Shown piece after piece: positions 9,740 to 19,323 of a stretch of 64,000 nt of DNA. Each line of letters begins with the position of its first letter. The first letter of the stretch is position 1. Position numbers and translations under genes: made by a program. The DNA comes from Halobacteriales archaeon QS_1_68_20 (lineage in GTDB: Archaea; Halobacteriota; Halobacteria; Halobacteriales; PXRE01), in the NCBI GenBank assembly GCA_003021085.1, contig PXRE01000011.1:260216-324215 (forward strand), read 5' to 3'. The notes under the pieces were generated by a model. The model had not been told where the DNA came from. It made no database searches and saw only the letters and a program-made list of their open reading frames with translations.

Positions 9740-11506
9740 ATGGCCGAACCCGAACAGCGGGACGCCGACCACGGCGTCGGCGACCCCAGCGAGCAGTGGC
9801 GCGAGTACCGGGGTGCGCCCAGGGGAACCGACATCGAGTGCGAGGGCTGGCGCCAGGAGGCCGCCCTCCGCCTGCTGAACAACAACCTCGACCCGGAGGT
9901 GGGTGAGAAGCCAGAAGAACTGGTCGTCTACGGCGGCACAGGCCGCGCCGCGCGGTCGTGGGACGCCTACGACGCCATCATGGCCGAACTGCGGGACCTG
10001 GGCGACGGGGAGACGCTGCTCGTCCAGTCCGGCAAACCCGTCGGTCGCTTCCGGACCCACGAGATGGCGCCGCGGGTGCTGATCGCCAACTCGAACCTCG
10101 TCGGCGCCTGGGACGACTGGGAGACGTTCCACGAACTGGAGGCGGAGGGGCTGATCATGTACGGCCAGATGACCGCCGGATCCTGGGCGTACATCGGCAC
10201 CCAGGGCATCGTCCAGGGCACCTACGAGACGCTGGCGGAGGCCGCCCGCCAGCACTTCGGCGGGAGCCTGGCGGGCAACATCGTCGTCACCGGCGGCCTG
10301 GGCGGCATGGGCGGCGCGCAACCGCTGGCCGTTACGATGAACGAGGGCGTCTGCATCGCCGGGGAGGTGGACGAAGAGCGCATCGACCGCCGCATCGAGA
10401 CGGGGTACTGCCAGGAGAAGACCGACGACCTCGACGAAGCCATCCGGAAGGCGGAGGAAGCCGCGGCGGCCGGGGAGGCCTACAGCGTCGGCGTCCACGT
10501 GAACGCCGCGGACATGCTGGAGGCGATGCTCGAACGGGACTTCGTCCCGGACGTGCTGACCGACCAGACCAGCGCCCACGACGCCCTGGAGGGGTACTAC
10601 CCCTCCGGCTACACCGTCGAGGAGGCCGACCGACTCCGGGAGGAGGACCCCGACCGCTACGTCGAGGAGAGCCTCGACACCATGGAGCGGCACGTCCAGG
10701 CCATCCTCGACTTGCAGGACCGCGGCGCCGTCGCCTTCGAGTACGGCAACAACATCCGCGGGCAGGTCGAGACCGAGCGCGGCATGGACGAGGCGTTCGA
10801 CTACCCGGGATTCGTCCCCGCCTACGTCCGCCCGCTGTTCTGCGAGGGCAAGGGGCCGTTCCGCTGGCTGGCGCTGTCCGGCGAGCCGGAGGACATCCAC
10901 CGCACCGACGAGGCGGTCAAGGAACTGTTCCCGGAGAAGGACGCCCTGCACCGCTGGATCGACCTCGCCCAGGAGCGCATCCAGTTTCAGGGGCTCCCCT
11001 CGCGGGTCTGCTGGCTGGGGTACGAGACCGGGCCGGACCCGCGCGAAGGTCACGATGAGGACGGACTAACTGAACGCGCCCGGTTCGCGCTCCGGATCAA
11101 CGAACTCGTCCGCGAGGGCGAAATCTCGGCGCCGGTCGTCGTCACCCGCGACCACCTCGACGCGGGGTCGGTCGCCTCCCCGAACCGCGAGACGGAGGCG
11201 ATGAAGGACGGGAGCGACCCCATCGCGGACTGGCCCCTCTTGAACGCCCTGCTGAACTGCGCGGCCGGGGCAGATATCGTCTCGGTCCACGACGGCGGCG
11301 GCGTCGGCATCGGCAACGCCCTGCACGCAAACAACCACGTCGTGCTGGACGGCACGGACCTCGCCGCCGAGAAGGCCCGCCGGGTGTTCACCACGGACCC
11401 CGGGATGGGCGTCGTGCGTCACGCCGACGCCGGGTACGAGACCGCGCTCGACCGGGCCGAGGCGTCGGACGTGCCGATCCCGATGCGCGACCGACTGGGC
11501 GAGTAA
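9740..11506 (+). CDS. hutU: urocanate hydratase
   Basis: This 588-residue protein converts urocanate to imidazolonepropionate, the second step of histidine degradation. Family signatures include [17 protein letters not shown] near residue 65, [15 protein letters not shown], the NAD-binding glycine run [17 protein letters not shown] near ~178-194, and the C-terminal [20 protein letters not shown]. The ATG at 9740 gives the usual N-terminus. It is the first gene of the hut operon, with hutG starting 4 nt after its stop. A TATA-like stretch (acgtatataag) lies about 100 nt upstream. Confidence 0.98.
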   Translation: MAEPEQRDADHGVGDPSEQWREYRGAPRGTDIECEGWRQEAALRLLNNNLDPEVGEKPEELVVYGGTGRAARSWDAYDAIMAELRDLGDGETLLVQSGKPVGRFRTHEMAPRVLIANSNLVGAWDDWETFHELEAEGLIMYGQMTAGSWAYIGTQGIVQGTYETLAEAARQHFGGSLAGNIVVTGGLGGMGGAQPLAVTMNEGVCIAGEVDEERIDRRIETGYCQEKTDDLDEAIRKAEEAAAAGEAYSVGVHVNAADMLEAMLERDFVPDVLTDQTSAHDALEGYYPSGYTVEEADRLREEDPDRYVEESLDTMERHVQAILDLQDRGAVAFEYGNNIRGQVETERGMDEAFDYPGFVPAYVRPLFCEGKGPFRWLALSGEPEDIHRTDEAVKELFPEKDALHRWIDLAQERIQFQGLPSRVCWLGYETGPDPREGHDEDGLTERARFALRINELVREGEISAPVVVTRDHLDAGSVASPNRETEAMKDGSDPIADWPLLNALLNCAAGADIVSVHDGGGVGIGNALHANNHVVLDGTDLAAEKARRVFTTDPGMGVVRHADAGYETALDRAEASDVPIPMRDRLGE

Positions 11507-11509
11507 TCC

Positions 11510-12460
11510 ATGACGTTCAGACAGACATACGGGTGGTCCGGGCCCTCGGGCGACCCGAACGACGAACAGTTCGGGGACGTCGTCGAGCGGACGTCCGCCG
11601 ACGCGGTCGGCGAGTACGACGCGGTGCTGGTCGGGGAACCGTACGACGGCGCGGTCATCGGCCGCAAGGGCGCTCGCCGCGGTCCCGCCGCCCTCCGGGC
11701 GGCGCTGGCCGGCACGAAGACCCACCACTTCGACGCCGGCCCCGTGGGTCGCGTGGGCGACCTCGGCGACGTGGCCTGGCTAGCCAACCGGATGCCCGGC
11801 GACGCGACGGCCGGCGTCGCCGGCGTCCAGCGGCGCGTCCGGGGAGCGACCGCACAGGTCCACGAGGCGGCGGGGGACGGCCCCCTCCCGGTGTTCCTCG
11901 GCGGGGACAACTCCCTGACCTACCCCAACGCCGCGCCCCTGCTTGACCGTGGCCTGGGCGTGATCAACCTCGACGCCCACCTCGACGTCCGGGCGGTCCG
12001 CGACGGCCCGACCAGCGGCACGCCGTACCGCCAACTGTTCGAGGACGGACTGGACGCCTACGCCTGCCTGGGGGCGCGGCACTTCGAGACCTCCACGGCC
12101 TTCCACGACTTCGTCCGCGAGCGCGGCGGCGAGGTCGTCACCAGCGAGGAGGTCGGCGAGGACGCCGTCGGTGCCGCCGACCGGGCACTGGACGCGATGG
12201 ACGGGGTGGAGGCGGTCTACGTCAGCGTCGACCTGGACGTGCTGGACGCCGCCGCGGCCCCCGGCGTGAGCGCGCCGACGCCCGGGGGCCTCACGACGCG
12301 GGAACTGTACCGGGTGCTCAGGCTCCTGGCCAGCGACGACCGCGTGGCCGGGTTCGAAGTGGTCGAGTGCGCGCCCCGCCTGGACGACGGGGACCGCACC
12401 GCCCGCGCCGGCGCCAGGGCGGTCGCACACTTCCTCGCCGGCTACGGGGGTGGCCGATGA
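11510..12460 (+). CDS. hutG: formimidoylglutamase (arginase/agmatinase family)
   Basis: This 316-residue ureohydrolase-fold protein should hydrolyse N-formimidoylglutamate to glutamate and formamide. The metal-binding motifs are DAHLDVR near residue 155 and [10 protein letters not shown] near 240. The first motif, usually GGDHS in this superfamily, reads GGDNS here, so one manganese ligand is Asn instead of His. It sits 3 nt after hutU and its stop overlaps the hutI start (ATGA), which implies translational coupling. Operon context makes the hut role secure. Confidence 0.95.
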   Translation: MTFRQTYGWSGPSGDPNDEQFGDVVERTSADAVGEYDAVLVGEPYDGAVIGRKGARRGPAALRAALAGTKTHHFDAGPVGRVGDLGDVAWLANRMPGDATAGVAGVQRRVRGATAQVHEAAGDGPLPVFLGGDNSLTYPNAAPLLDRGLGVINLDAHLDVRAVRDGPTSGTPYRQLFEDGLDAYACLGARHFETSTAFHDFVRERGGEVVTSEEVGEDAVGAADRALDAMDGVEAVYVSVDLDVLDAAAAPGVSAPTPGGLTTRELYRVLRLLASDDRVAGFEVVECAPRLDDGDRTARAGARAVAHFLAGYGGGR

Positions 12461-13683
12461 GCCTCGACGCCGTCGTCTACGGCGCCAGGGAAGTCGTCAC
12501 GGTCGGCGAGGACGGCCTCAAGACCTACGAGGACGCCGCAGTCGCCGTCGTCGACGGCGAGGTGGCCCGCGTGGGCGACGCCGGCGCGGTGACCCGCGAG
12601 TTCCCGCCCGCGGACGCCGACCACGCCGTCGACGCCCGCGGGAAGGCCGTTCTGCCGGGGTTCGTCGACCCGCACACCCACGCGCTGTTCGCGGGCGACC
12701 GCTCCGACGAGTTCGCCGCCAAACTCCGGGGCAAGACCTACCAGGAGATACTGGCGGAGGGCGGCGGCATCCTCCGGACCGTCCGGGCGACCCGCAAGGC
12801 CGACGACCGGACGTTGCTGGAGAACCTCCTCTCGCACCTCGACCGGATGCTCGCGTACGGCACCACGACCGTCGAGGTGAAGTCGGGGTACGGCCTCGAT
12901 ACCGAGACCGAACTGCGGATGCTGGCGGTGATCGACCGCGCGGACGCGCTCCACCCCGTCGACGTGGTGCCGACGTTCATGGGCGCCCACGCCGTCCCCG
13001 AGGACCGGGACGCCGACGCGTACGTCGCCGAGGTGGTCGACGAGCAACTCCCCGCGGTCGCCGAGCAGGGAATCGCGGAGTACTGCGACGTCTTCTGCGA
13101 GGAGGGCGTCTTCGACGTGGCGCAGTCCCGCCGGGTGCTGGAAGCGGGCGAGGACCACGGCCTCACGCCGAAGGTCCACGCCGAGGAACTGTCCCACCTC
13201 GGGGGGAGCCAGCTTGGGGCCGAGGTGGGCGCGACCAGCGCCGACCACCTGCTGTACGCCACCGAGGAGGACGCCGAGGCGCTGGCGGACGCGGGCGTCG
13301 TCCCCGTGTTCCTCCCCGGCACCGCGTTCTCGCTGGGCGCCGAGTACGCCGACCCGGACCCGTTCCTCGACGCGGGCGCGCCGGTCGCCGTCGCCACGGA
13401 CTTCAACCCCAACTGCCACTCGCGGTCGATGGGGTTCGCCGTCGCGCTGGCCTGCGTCGAGATGGGGCTGGCGCCCGCGACTGCGGTGCAGGCGGCCACG
13501 CGCAACGCCGCGCTCGCTGTCGACCGCCCGGAACGCGGGCGGTTGCAGGAGGGAACGCCGGCGGACCTCGCGGTCGTCGACGCGCCCAGCCACGTCCACG
13601 TCCCCTACACGTTCGGCGAGAACCTCGTGGAGACCGTCCTGAAGGACGGCGAACTCGTCTACGACGGGGAGGTACGGCGATGA
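12457..13683 (+). CDS. hutI: imidazolonepropionase
   Basis: This 408-residue amidohydrolase converts imidazolonepropionate to formimidoylglutamate. Metal ligands are visible as [16 protein letters not shown] near residue 70, [12 protein letters not shown] near 240 and [10 protein letters not shown] near 313. The active-site segment [19 protein letters not shown] is complete. The start ATG at 12457 overlaps the hutG stop by 4 nt; the longer upstream frame is noise inside hutG. It is followed by a 26-nt junction that contains a coupled mini-ORF before hutH. Confidence 0.97.
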   Translation: MSLDAVVYGAREVVTVGEDGLKTYEDAAVAVVDGEVARVGDAGAVTREFPPADADHAVDARGKAVLPGFVDPHTHALFAGDRSDEFAAKLRGKTYQEILAEGGGILRTVRATRKADDRTLLENLLSHLDRMLAYGTTTVEVKSGYGLDTETELRMLAVIDRADALHPVDVVPTFMGAHAVPEDRDADAYVAEVVDEQLPAVAEQGIAEYCDVFCEEGVFDVAQSRRVLEAGEDHGLTPKVHAEELSHLGGSQLGAEVGATSADHLLYATEEDAEALADAGVVPVFLPGTAFSLGAEYADPDPFLDAGAPVAVATDFNPNCHSRSMGFAVALACVEMGLAPATAVQAATRNAALAVDRPERGRLQEGTPADLAVVDAPSHVHVPYTFGENLVETVLKDGELVYDGEVRR

Positions 13684-13712
13684 ACCGCCACGGCGGGGGT
13701 GACCACCGATGA
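13680..13712 (+). other. 10-codon coupled mini-ORF between hutI and hutH
   Basis: An ATG overlapping the hutI stop (ATGA at 13680-13683) opens a frame encoding [10 protein letters not shown]. Its TGA at 13710-13712 overlaps the hutH ATG (13709-13711), again as ATGA. It could relay ribosomes from hutI to hutH. Two of the ten codons are His, which is suggestive in a histidine operon but could be chance. Translation is not demonstrated. Confidence 0.25.
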
Positions 13713-15298
13713 CGGTCGAATTCGACGGCGAGACGATGACGGTCGGGGACGTGGTGGCCGTCGCCCGGGAGGACGAACCGGTCGCGGTGCCGGAGGCGGC
13801 CCGCGAGCGGATCAGGGCGTCCCGCGAGCGCGTCGAGGACGTGCTGGACAGCGGCGAGACGGTCTACGGGGTGAACACCGGCTTCGGCGAACTGGTCGAC
13901 CAGCGCATCCCCCGCGAGGACATCGACCAGCTCCAGTTGAACCTCGTCAGGAGCCACGCCTCCGGGGTGGGCGAGGAACTGCCGCGGGAGGCCGTCCGCG
14001 CGATGCTGGCGACCCGGATCAACGCGCTGGCGAAAGGGTACTCCGGCGTCCGCGAGAGGGTCGTCGACCTGCTGGTGGGGATGGTGAACTGGGGCGTCCA
14101 CCCCGTCGTCCCGGCCCAGGGGAGCCTCGGCGCCAGCGGTGACCTCGCGCCGCTGGCCCACGTCGCGCTGGTGCTGATCGGCGAGGGCGAGGCCCGCGTC
14201 GACGGGAGCGAACCCCTGCCTGGGAACGAGGCGCTCGCGGAAGCGGACCTCGACCCGGTCGCGCTGAAAGCCAAGGAGGGACTGGCGCTGATCAACGGCA
14301 CCCAGTTGACGGTCGGCCTCGCAGCGTTGCTGGTTCACGACGCCGGGCGTGCGCTCCGGGCCGCCGACGCCGCCGGGGCGCTCACGACCGAGGTGACGAT
14401 GGGGACCACCGCGACCTCTACCCCCGCCCTGCAAGAGGTTCGCCCCCACGACGGCCAGCAGGCCAGCGCCCGCAACGTCAGGCGACTCACCGAGGGGTCG
14501 GAGATCGTCGAGGCCCACCGCAACTGCGACCGGGTGCAGGACGCCTACTCGATCCGGTGTCTGCCGCAGGTCCACGGTGCCGTCCGGGACGCCCTCGTCC
14601 ACCTCCGGGACGCCGTGGAGGTCGAGTTGAACAGCGCGACCGACAACCCGCTGGTGTTCGACGGGGACCGGGTGGCCGACCGCGCCAGCGGCACCGAGAC
14701 GGCGGCGGTGCTCTCCGGCGGTAACTTCCACGGCGAACCGCTGGCGCTCCGACTGGACTACCTCGTCACCGCCGTCACCGAACTGGCGGCCATCTGCGAG
14801 CGCCGGGTCGACCGGATGGTCAACCCCAACGTCCAGGAGCCACACCTGCCGCCGTTCCTCGTGGAGGGAAGCGGCCTGCAGTCGGGGCTGATGATCCCCC
14901 AGTACGCGGCCGCGGCGCTGGTCAACGAGAACCGCGCAATCGGCCGGGCGGCCGCGGACAACACGCCCGTCTCCGGCAACCAGGAGGACCACGTCAGCAT
15001 GAGCGCCCAGGCCGCGATGGACGCCCGCCGGGCCGTCGAGAACCTCCAGACGGTCGTCGGGATCGAACTGCTGTGTGCCGCCCAGGCCGCGGAGTTCGTC
15101 GATCGCGCGCCCGAGGTCGAGGGTGAGGCGGCCCACGGCGCCGGGACCGCGGCCGTCTACGAGGGAGTCCGCGAGGTCGTCCCGCCGCTGGACGCCGACC
15201 GACCCCTGTACGAGGACGTCGACCGCGCGGCCGCGCTCGTGGCCGCGGGCGTGATCGACGACGCCGTCGAGGGGGCGCTGGGCGAATCCCTGGAGTGA
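13709..15298 (+). CDS. hutH: histidine ammonia-lyase
   Basis: This 529-residue enzyme deaminates histidine to urocanate, the first step of the pathway. The MIO cofactor triad Ala-Ser-Gly is in SLGASGDLAPLAHVAL near residues 138-153. Other family motifs are YGVNTGFGELVDQRI near 53, QDAYSIRCLPQVHGA near 276 and NQEDHVSMSAQAA near 425. It is the last hut gene, coupled to hutI through the mini-ORF. With hutU, hutG and hutI it completes histidine to glutamate without tetrahydrofolate transfer. Confidence 0.98.
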   Translation: MTVEFDGETMTVGDVVAVAREDEPVAVPEAARERIRASRERVEDVLDSGETVYGVNTGFGELVDQRIPREDIDQLQLNLVRSHASGVGEELPREAVRAMLATRINALAKGYSGVRERVVDLLVGMVNWGVHPVVPAQGSLGASGDLAPLAHVALVLIGEGEARVDGSEPLPGNEALAEADLDPVALKAKEGLALINGTQLTVGLAALLVHDAGRALRAADAAGALTTEVTMGTTATSTPALQEVRPHDGQQASARNVRRLTEGSEIVEAHRNCDRVQDAYSIRCLPQVHGAVRDALVHLRDAVEVELNSATDNPLVFDGDRVADRASGTETAAVLSGGNFHGEPLALRLDYLVTAVTELAAICERRVDRMVNPNVQEPHLPPFLVEGSGLQSGLMIPQYAAAALVNENRAIGRAAADNTPVSGNQEDHVSMSAQAAMDARRAVENLQTVVGIELLCAAQAAEFVDRAPEVEGEAAHGAGTAAVYEGVREVVPPLDADRPLYEDVDRAAALVAAGVIDDAVEGALGESLE

Positions 15299-15316
15299 GC
15301 GTCGGCCGTCGACCCC

Positions 15317-15856
15317 TCAACAGCAGCCGCTCGGGATGCCCCAGCAGTTCGTCAGGTCCGATTCGAGGTCGAAACACAGTTCGTCGGTGCAACTGCACGC
15401 GCCGGCGGGGTCGATCTCGCCGGTCTCGTCGTAAACCTCGACTCCGCGCTCGCCGCGGGGAGAGACGACGCCGATGGCCTCCTCCGAGTCGCGCCGGGCG
15501 AGCACGGTCACCAGCGCGTCGTCGGTGTGCCGGCGTGCGACGTAGACGTCTCCCGTGCGCGCGACGCCCTCCTCGGGCAGGCCGGTCGTCGTCGGCGTCG
15601 TCGGCAGCGCGTCCACGGACGCCTCCGGGAGGACGCCCTCGTCGGATAGCCGCTCCAGCACGCCGCCGGTCCGGGACGCGAAGACGGCGTCGGCGAGGTC
15701 CTGCGGGACCGCGTCCGGTTCAACCTCGGCACCGGCAGCACTGCCCGTGAAGCCCGCCAGGCCCACGAGCGAGGCCGTCGCGGCGCCCTCGAGGAATCCT
15801 CGTCGGTCAGTCAGTTTCGAAACCACGTCCGTGCGACGAATGGAATCGTCGGACAT
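15317..15856 (-). CDS. Tat-exported protein with Cys-rich C-terminus, bacteriocin-like but unidentified
   Basis: This 179-residue protein starts MSDDSIRRTDVVSKL. A Tat signal is visible at residues ~19-43: twin Arg in DRRGFLEGA, then a short hydrophobic stretch ending GSAAGAE. The middle is an acidic mixed domain (YVARRHTDDALVTVLARRD). The last ~27 residues hold six cysteines in the order C-x-C-x4-C, C, then CC at the terminus (SGCC). Such a tail could form disulfides or be a released peptide, as in some halocins, but it is not recognisably halocin C8. It is divergent from the MFS pump across 190 bp of AT-rich DNA. The frame is open to an ATG at 15904; 15856 was preferred because the Tat motif then lies at a normal distance. 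Confidence 0.75.
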   Translation of the reverse strand: MSDDSIRRTDVVSKLTDRRGFLEGAATASLVGLAGFTGSAAGAEVEPDAVPQDLADAVFASRTGGVLERLSDEGVLPEASVDALPTTPTTTGLPEEGVARTGDVYVARRHTDDALVTVLARRDSEEAIGVVSPRGERGVEVYDETGEIDPAGACSCTDELCFDLESDLTNCWGIPSGCC

Positions 15857-16047
15857 GTCCTTACTTGTCACGGCTCTAACTATTAAATCCGTTGCTAGAG
15901 GCATTCTTATTTCGGAACTATATCTAAACTAACGTGCTCGGCCGCCGAGTTCGCCCGGATCGGTCGTCTCACTGCCGACCGGCCGGTCACCGGCGAGACT
16001 CTACGATACCGTAGAATTCAAATGTCCAATGTGGAATCAAAGACACG

Positions 16048-17343
16048 ATGGCCCCTGTCGTTCCTCGGATTTCGAACCCCCTCGGCGGACTCCGGGACAA
16101 CCACGACTTTCTCAGGCTGCTCTCCGGTCGATTGATCACGAACCTCGGCGACAGTCTCTTTTTCATCGGGGCGATGTGGCTGGCCTACGACCTCACCGGG
16201 TCGACGCTGTTCACCGGACTCGCGGGCTTTCTGGTCCGTGCCCCGTCCGTGCTCACGTTCCTCATCGGTCCGCTCGTCGACCGGTGGCCGATCAGGCGCG
16301 TCCTCGTCTCTTCGCAACTGTTCAACGGACTCGCGGTGCTGGTGATCCCGGTCGCTCACTGGACGGGAAACTTCTCGGTGTGGGTGTTGCTGGCCGTGTT
16401 GCCGGTCGTCACCTTCGTCAACCAGTTCGTCTATCCGGCCCAGGACGTCGCGCTCCCGAACCTGGTCACCGACGAGGAACTCACCACGGCGAACACGCTC
16501 CTCCGGACGGGCGGCCGGGCGGTGGACATGGTGTTCAACGCGGTCAGCGGCGTCCTCATCGGCGTCGTCGGCGCGGTGTCGCTGTTCGTCGTCGACTCCG
16601 TCACGTTCGCCGTCGCGCTGGTGTTTTTCGCCAGCATCTCGAACCGGGCGTTCCGCGACGACGAGGCCGACCAGGGGGACCCGGCCGGCTACCTCGAGGA
16701 ACTCGAGGACGGATTCGCCTACATCCGGCGGTCCTTGCTGGTCGTGTTCCTGGGAGGCGTCACCGTCGTGAACTTCTCCGTCGGGGCCGTGCTCGGCGTC
16801 CTCCCCGACTTCGCCGCCGCTATCGGTGGTCCGGACGCCTACGGCTTCCTGATGGGTGCGACCGCCGGCGGGACGCTGACCGGGACGCTGGTCGCGCCAG
16901 CCATGGACGACGTGCCGTTCGGGTGGTTGCTCTCGGGTAGTTTCTTGTTCGCAGGGACCGCCTTCGCGGTGGCGCTGTGGAGCCCCTGGTTCTCGGTCAC
17001 TCTCGCGTTCTTCTACCTCGCCACTCTCCCGGTGGGCGTGTCGAACGTCCTCTACTTCACGGTGTTACAGTTGAGCGTCGACGACGAACTCCTGGGCCGG
17101 GTCTCCTCGTTGAGTCGGAGCGCCGCGGCGGCCGCGCTCCCGGTCGGGTCCGTGATCGGCGGCGCCGTGGCGACCGTGGTCGGGACCGTTCCCGTGATGT
17201 TCACCTGGACGATCGGGACGGTGTTTTTCGGCCTCTACGTCGCGTCCCACCGTCGGGCACGCTCGCTCCCCGCAACCGTGGAACTGGATTCGTCGAAACT
17301 CGGCCTCGGCCGGGGAACGGGCGAGACTGACCAGGGCCGGTGA
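16048..17343 (+). CDS. MFS efflux-type transporter next to the peptide cluster
   Basis: This 431-residue protein starts MAPVVPRISNPLGGL and has about twelve membrane helices. The N-terminal pattern NHDFLRLLSGRLITNLGDSL, then VDRWPIRRVLV between helices 2 and 3, resembles the MFS_3/enterobactin-exporter-like subgroup of drug and small-molecule efflux pumps. It ends 110 bp before the first 47-residue peptide gene and points the same way. It is therefore a candidate exporter for the peptide product or for the Cys-rich secreted protein; this is inference from position only. Confidence 0.85.
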   Translation: MAPVVPRISNPLGGLRDNHDFLRLLSGRLITNLGDSLFFIGAMWLAYDLTGSTLFTGLAGFLVRAPSVLTFLIGPLVDRWPIRRVLVSSQLFNGLAVLVIPVAHWTGNFSVWVLLAVLPVVTFVNQFVYPAQDVALPNLVTDEELTTANTLLRTGGRAVDMVFNAVSGVLIGVVGAVSLFVVDSVTFAVALVFFASISNRAFRDDEADQGDPAGYLEELEDGFAYIRRSLLVVFLGGVTVVNFSVGAVLGVLPDFAAAIGGPDAYGFLMGATAGGTLTGTLVAPAMDDVPFGWLLSGSFLFAGTAFAVALWSPWFSVTLAFFYLATLPVGVSNVLYFTVLQLSVDDELLGRVSSLSRSAAAAALPVGSVIGGAVATVVGTVPVMFTWTIGTVFFGLYVASHRRARSLPATVELDSSKLGLGRGTGETDQGR

Positions 17344-17418
17344 CCCCCGTTCGGCCACGACCGATCGGCGACCGTTCGTCCTGTGCCGGCTCCCACCTTT
17401 AAGTAAACCACCAAAGCC

Positions 17419-17429
17419 TTAAGCTATAG
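17419..17429 (+). promoter_or_regulatory. candidate TATA box of peptide gene 1
   Basis: The AT-rich string ttaagctatag is centred about 30 nt before the ATG at 17454, the spacing expected for a leaderless haloarchaeal transcript. No Shine-Dalgarno sequence is present before the ATG. Confidence 0.5.
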
Positions 17430-17453
17430 TAGTACAACAAAAGTTACCTGCAT

Positions 17454-17597
17454 ATGAGCTCAGCAGAAAAAGCTGACTGGGAAACGGTCGATCCGTTCGA
17501 GAACGACGAAGTCCGTACCGAGAGCATGTTCGAGGAGAAGGAAGAAGAAGGCGACGAACACCAGGTGTGGCTCTGCGTCGCCTTCACCGACGACTGA
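17454..17597 (+). CDS. 47-residue RiPP precursor-like peptide 1
   Basis: The frame runs ATG 17454 to TGA 17595-17597. The peptide opens MSSAEKADWETVDPFENDEV, has an acidic run FEEKEEEGDEH at ~26-36 and ends HQVWLCVAFTDD. Its only Cys (residue 41) follows WL. It is 40/47 identical to the second peptide 336 bp downstream, with no signal peptide and no known domain. A conserved leader, an acidic joint and a short C-terminal segment with Trp, Cys and Phe next to modification enzymes is the architecture of a RiPP precursor. A T-rich stretch (gatttttct) about 20 nt after the stop may terminate the transcript. Confidence 0.82.
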   Translation: MSSAEKADWETVDPFENDEVRTESMFEEKEEEGDEHQVWLCVAFTDD

Positions 17598-17753
17598 TCG
17601 GACGAGACGCCGATTCCTGATTTTTCTGGTACGCTACTCCGTAGCGACGAATGGGGCGGACCGGGACCGCTGACTGCCGCCCGACCCCGTTCTGACCGGC
17701 GCCCGTTTGCCTCACCGACGGGACACGGCCACTTGGATACGATCACCGAAGCG

Positions 17754-17760
17754 TTAAATG
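17754..17760 (+). promoter_or_regulatory. candidate TATA box of peptide gene 2
   Basis: ttaaatg lies ~29-35 nt before the ATG at 17789, followed by a further AT-rich run (gtaaataatataatttaat) up to the start. Leaderless initiation is likely, since no ribosome binding site is visible. Confidence 0.45.
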
Positions 17761-17788
17761 CCTGGTAAATAATATAATTTAATCGAGT

Positions 17789-17935
17789 ATGAGTTCAAGC
17801 GAACAAGCTGACTGGGAATCGGTCGACCCGTTCGAGAACGACGAAGTCCGTACGCCGAGCATGTTCGAGGAGAAAGAAGAGGAAGAAGGCGACAAACACC
17901 AGGTGTGGCTCTGCCGCGCCTTCAAGGACGACTGA
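17789..17935 (+). CDS. 48-residue RiPP precursor-like peptide 2
   Basis: The frame runs ATG 17789 to TGA 17933-17935. The peptide opens MSSSEQADWESVDPFENDEV and ends HQVWLCRAFKDD. Against peptide 1 there are seven substitutions and one extra Glu in the acidic run. Two of the seven changes fall in the last eight residues (V to R, T to K), while W, L, C, A, F, D, D stay fixed. The sequence right after the stop (tgatcgga) is also shared, consistent with recent duplication. It has its own promoter-like AT tract, so the two peptides may be expressed separately. The convergent P450 gene ends 131 bp downstream. Confidence 0.82.
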   Translation: MSSSEQADWESVDPFENDEVRTPSMFEEKEEEEGDKHQVWLCRAFKDD

Positions 17936-18066
17936 TCGGAGCGACGGACCGTTCACCGTTTTTCGAGTGCCGAACCGAACAGCGACGACACGGTCGGGAC
18001 GGGGGGCTCGCCGACGCATCGCCGTTGCACCCGTCCCCGGCCGGCGGTCGTCCACGAGCGCCAGCC

Positions 18067-19236
18067 CTACTCGCTCGCAGGTCCGACCGACAGCGGCAAC
18101 GACTCGAACCCGAACTCGACGGGGGTCACGTACACTTCGACGTCGTCCTCGCGGACGCGCATCCGGTCGACGCGGTCGAGCAACTCCGAGAGGACGACCC
18201 TGGCCTCCATCCGGGCGGTGTACGTGCCGATGCAGTAGTGGATCCCCTCGCCGAACGCGAGGTGGTCGTCCGGTTGCTCGTCGTACGTGAACGAGTCGGG
18301 GTCGTCGAAGACCGCCGGGTCGCGGTTGGCGGACGCGACCCAGGCCACGACGCCGTCGCCCGCCGCGATCTCCCGGCCGGCGAGTTCCGCGTCGGTCGTG
18401 GCGACCCGCGGGAGGGCCAGCGTCGGCGACCGGTACCGGAGCGTCTCCTCGATGGCCCGTTCGAGTGCCGACTCGTCGCCGGCGAGTTCGCTCGCCAGTC
18501 CGTCCACCTGGGCGAAGCAGTAGACCGCGTTCGTCAGCAGGTGGGCCGTCGACGTGGCGCCGACCTTCATCATGTCGCAGTTGGCGACGACGTCCTCGTC
18601 GGTGGGCGTCCGGCCGTCGACCTCCACGTCGAGCATGTGTGAGACGAAGCCGTCGCCCCGCTGTTCCCGTCTGCGCTCGACCAGGTCCCAGAAGTACTCG
18701 ACGAGGTTACCCAGGTACGCAACAGGATCGTCGACGGGGTCGCCCGCGGGGGTCTGGCCCCGCAACCCACCCCAGGCGTACTCCAGGAACGTGTCCCGGT
18801 CGTCCGCCGGGACGCCGAGCAGTTCCGCGAGCGCGACGAGGGCGACCGGGAACGCCAGGTCGTCCATCACGTCCAGTTCTCCCGCGTCCAGGTCGCGCTC
18901 GATGCGTTCGACCGCCGCCTCGCGGACGGTGGACGCGTCGACCGCACCGGGCTGGAAGTACTCCGCGGCGGCCGCCCGGAGGAAGTCGTGCCGGGGCGGG
19001 TCGCTGAACGTCATCGACCTGGCCAGCGGACCGACCTCCTCGCCCATGACCGACGAGGAGTACGTCCCGTGGTCGTTCAGGATCTCCCTGGTCTGCTCGT
19101 AGGTGAACACGTCCCAGACCTCCCGGTCGGGGTCGTACCGGACTGGGTCGGACTCGCGCATCTCCGCGAACCAGGGGAACGGGTTCAGCCTGGTGTCCGG
19201 CTCAGACAGTGCCTCCGGTACCGGCGCGTGCGACAT
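18067..19236 (-). CDS. cytochrome P450 (first of two)
   Basis: This 389-residue P450 begins MSHAPVPEALSEPDTRLNPF. The heme-binding loop is FGEGIHYCIGTYTARME with axial Cys ~335; the K-helix ExxR is EETLRYRSP and the meander region NRDPAVFDDPDSF is present. In the I helix the usual AGxx(T/S)T stretch reads VGATSTAHLL, lacking the acidic residue before the alcohol. It is the downstream partner of the next P450 (87 bp gap, same strand) and a clear paralogue (shared FPWFAEMRESDPVRYDPDR). Placed between the peptides and the flavoproteins, it probably oxidises or crosslinks the peptide. The ATG at 19236 was preferred to one at 19260 because the P450 fold begins just after it. Confidence 0.93.
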   Translation of the reverse strand: MSHAPVPEALSEPDTRLNPFPWFAEMRESDPVRYDPDREVWDVFTYEQTREILNDHGTYSSSVMGEEVGPLARSMTFSDPPRHDFLRAAAAEYFQPGAVDASTVREAAVERIERDLDAGELDVMDDLAFPVALVALAELLGVPADDRDTFLEYAWGGLRGQTPAGDPVDDPVAYLGNLVEYFWDLVERRREQRGDGFVSHMLDVEVDGRTPTDEDVVANCDMMKVGATSTAHLLTNAVYCFAQVDGLASELAGDESALERAIEETLRYRSPTLALPRVATTDAELAGREIAAGDGVVAWVASANRDPAVFDDPDSFTYDEQPDDHLAFGEGIHYCIGTYTARMEARVVLSELLDRVDRMRVREDDVEVYVTPVEFGFESLPLSVGPASE

Positions 19237-19323
19237 GTGGGCTAATTTTCGCGTCTGCAACGAAAAGTTTTCCCGGATAACGTATCGACCGCCGCCCGGG
19301 GCGCTTTCGGGCGGCCGACGGGA

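Noticed and set aside
15317..15856. Halocin C8 homologue
   Set aside because: The Cys spacing, length and hydrophobicity of the tail do not match halocin C8; only the general layout (Tat signal, Cys-rich end) is shared.
17344..18066. Peptides as antitoxins of a toxin-antitoxin pair
   Set aside because: No toxin gene is adjacent; the neighbours are modification enzymes and the peptides lack a DNA-binding fold.
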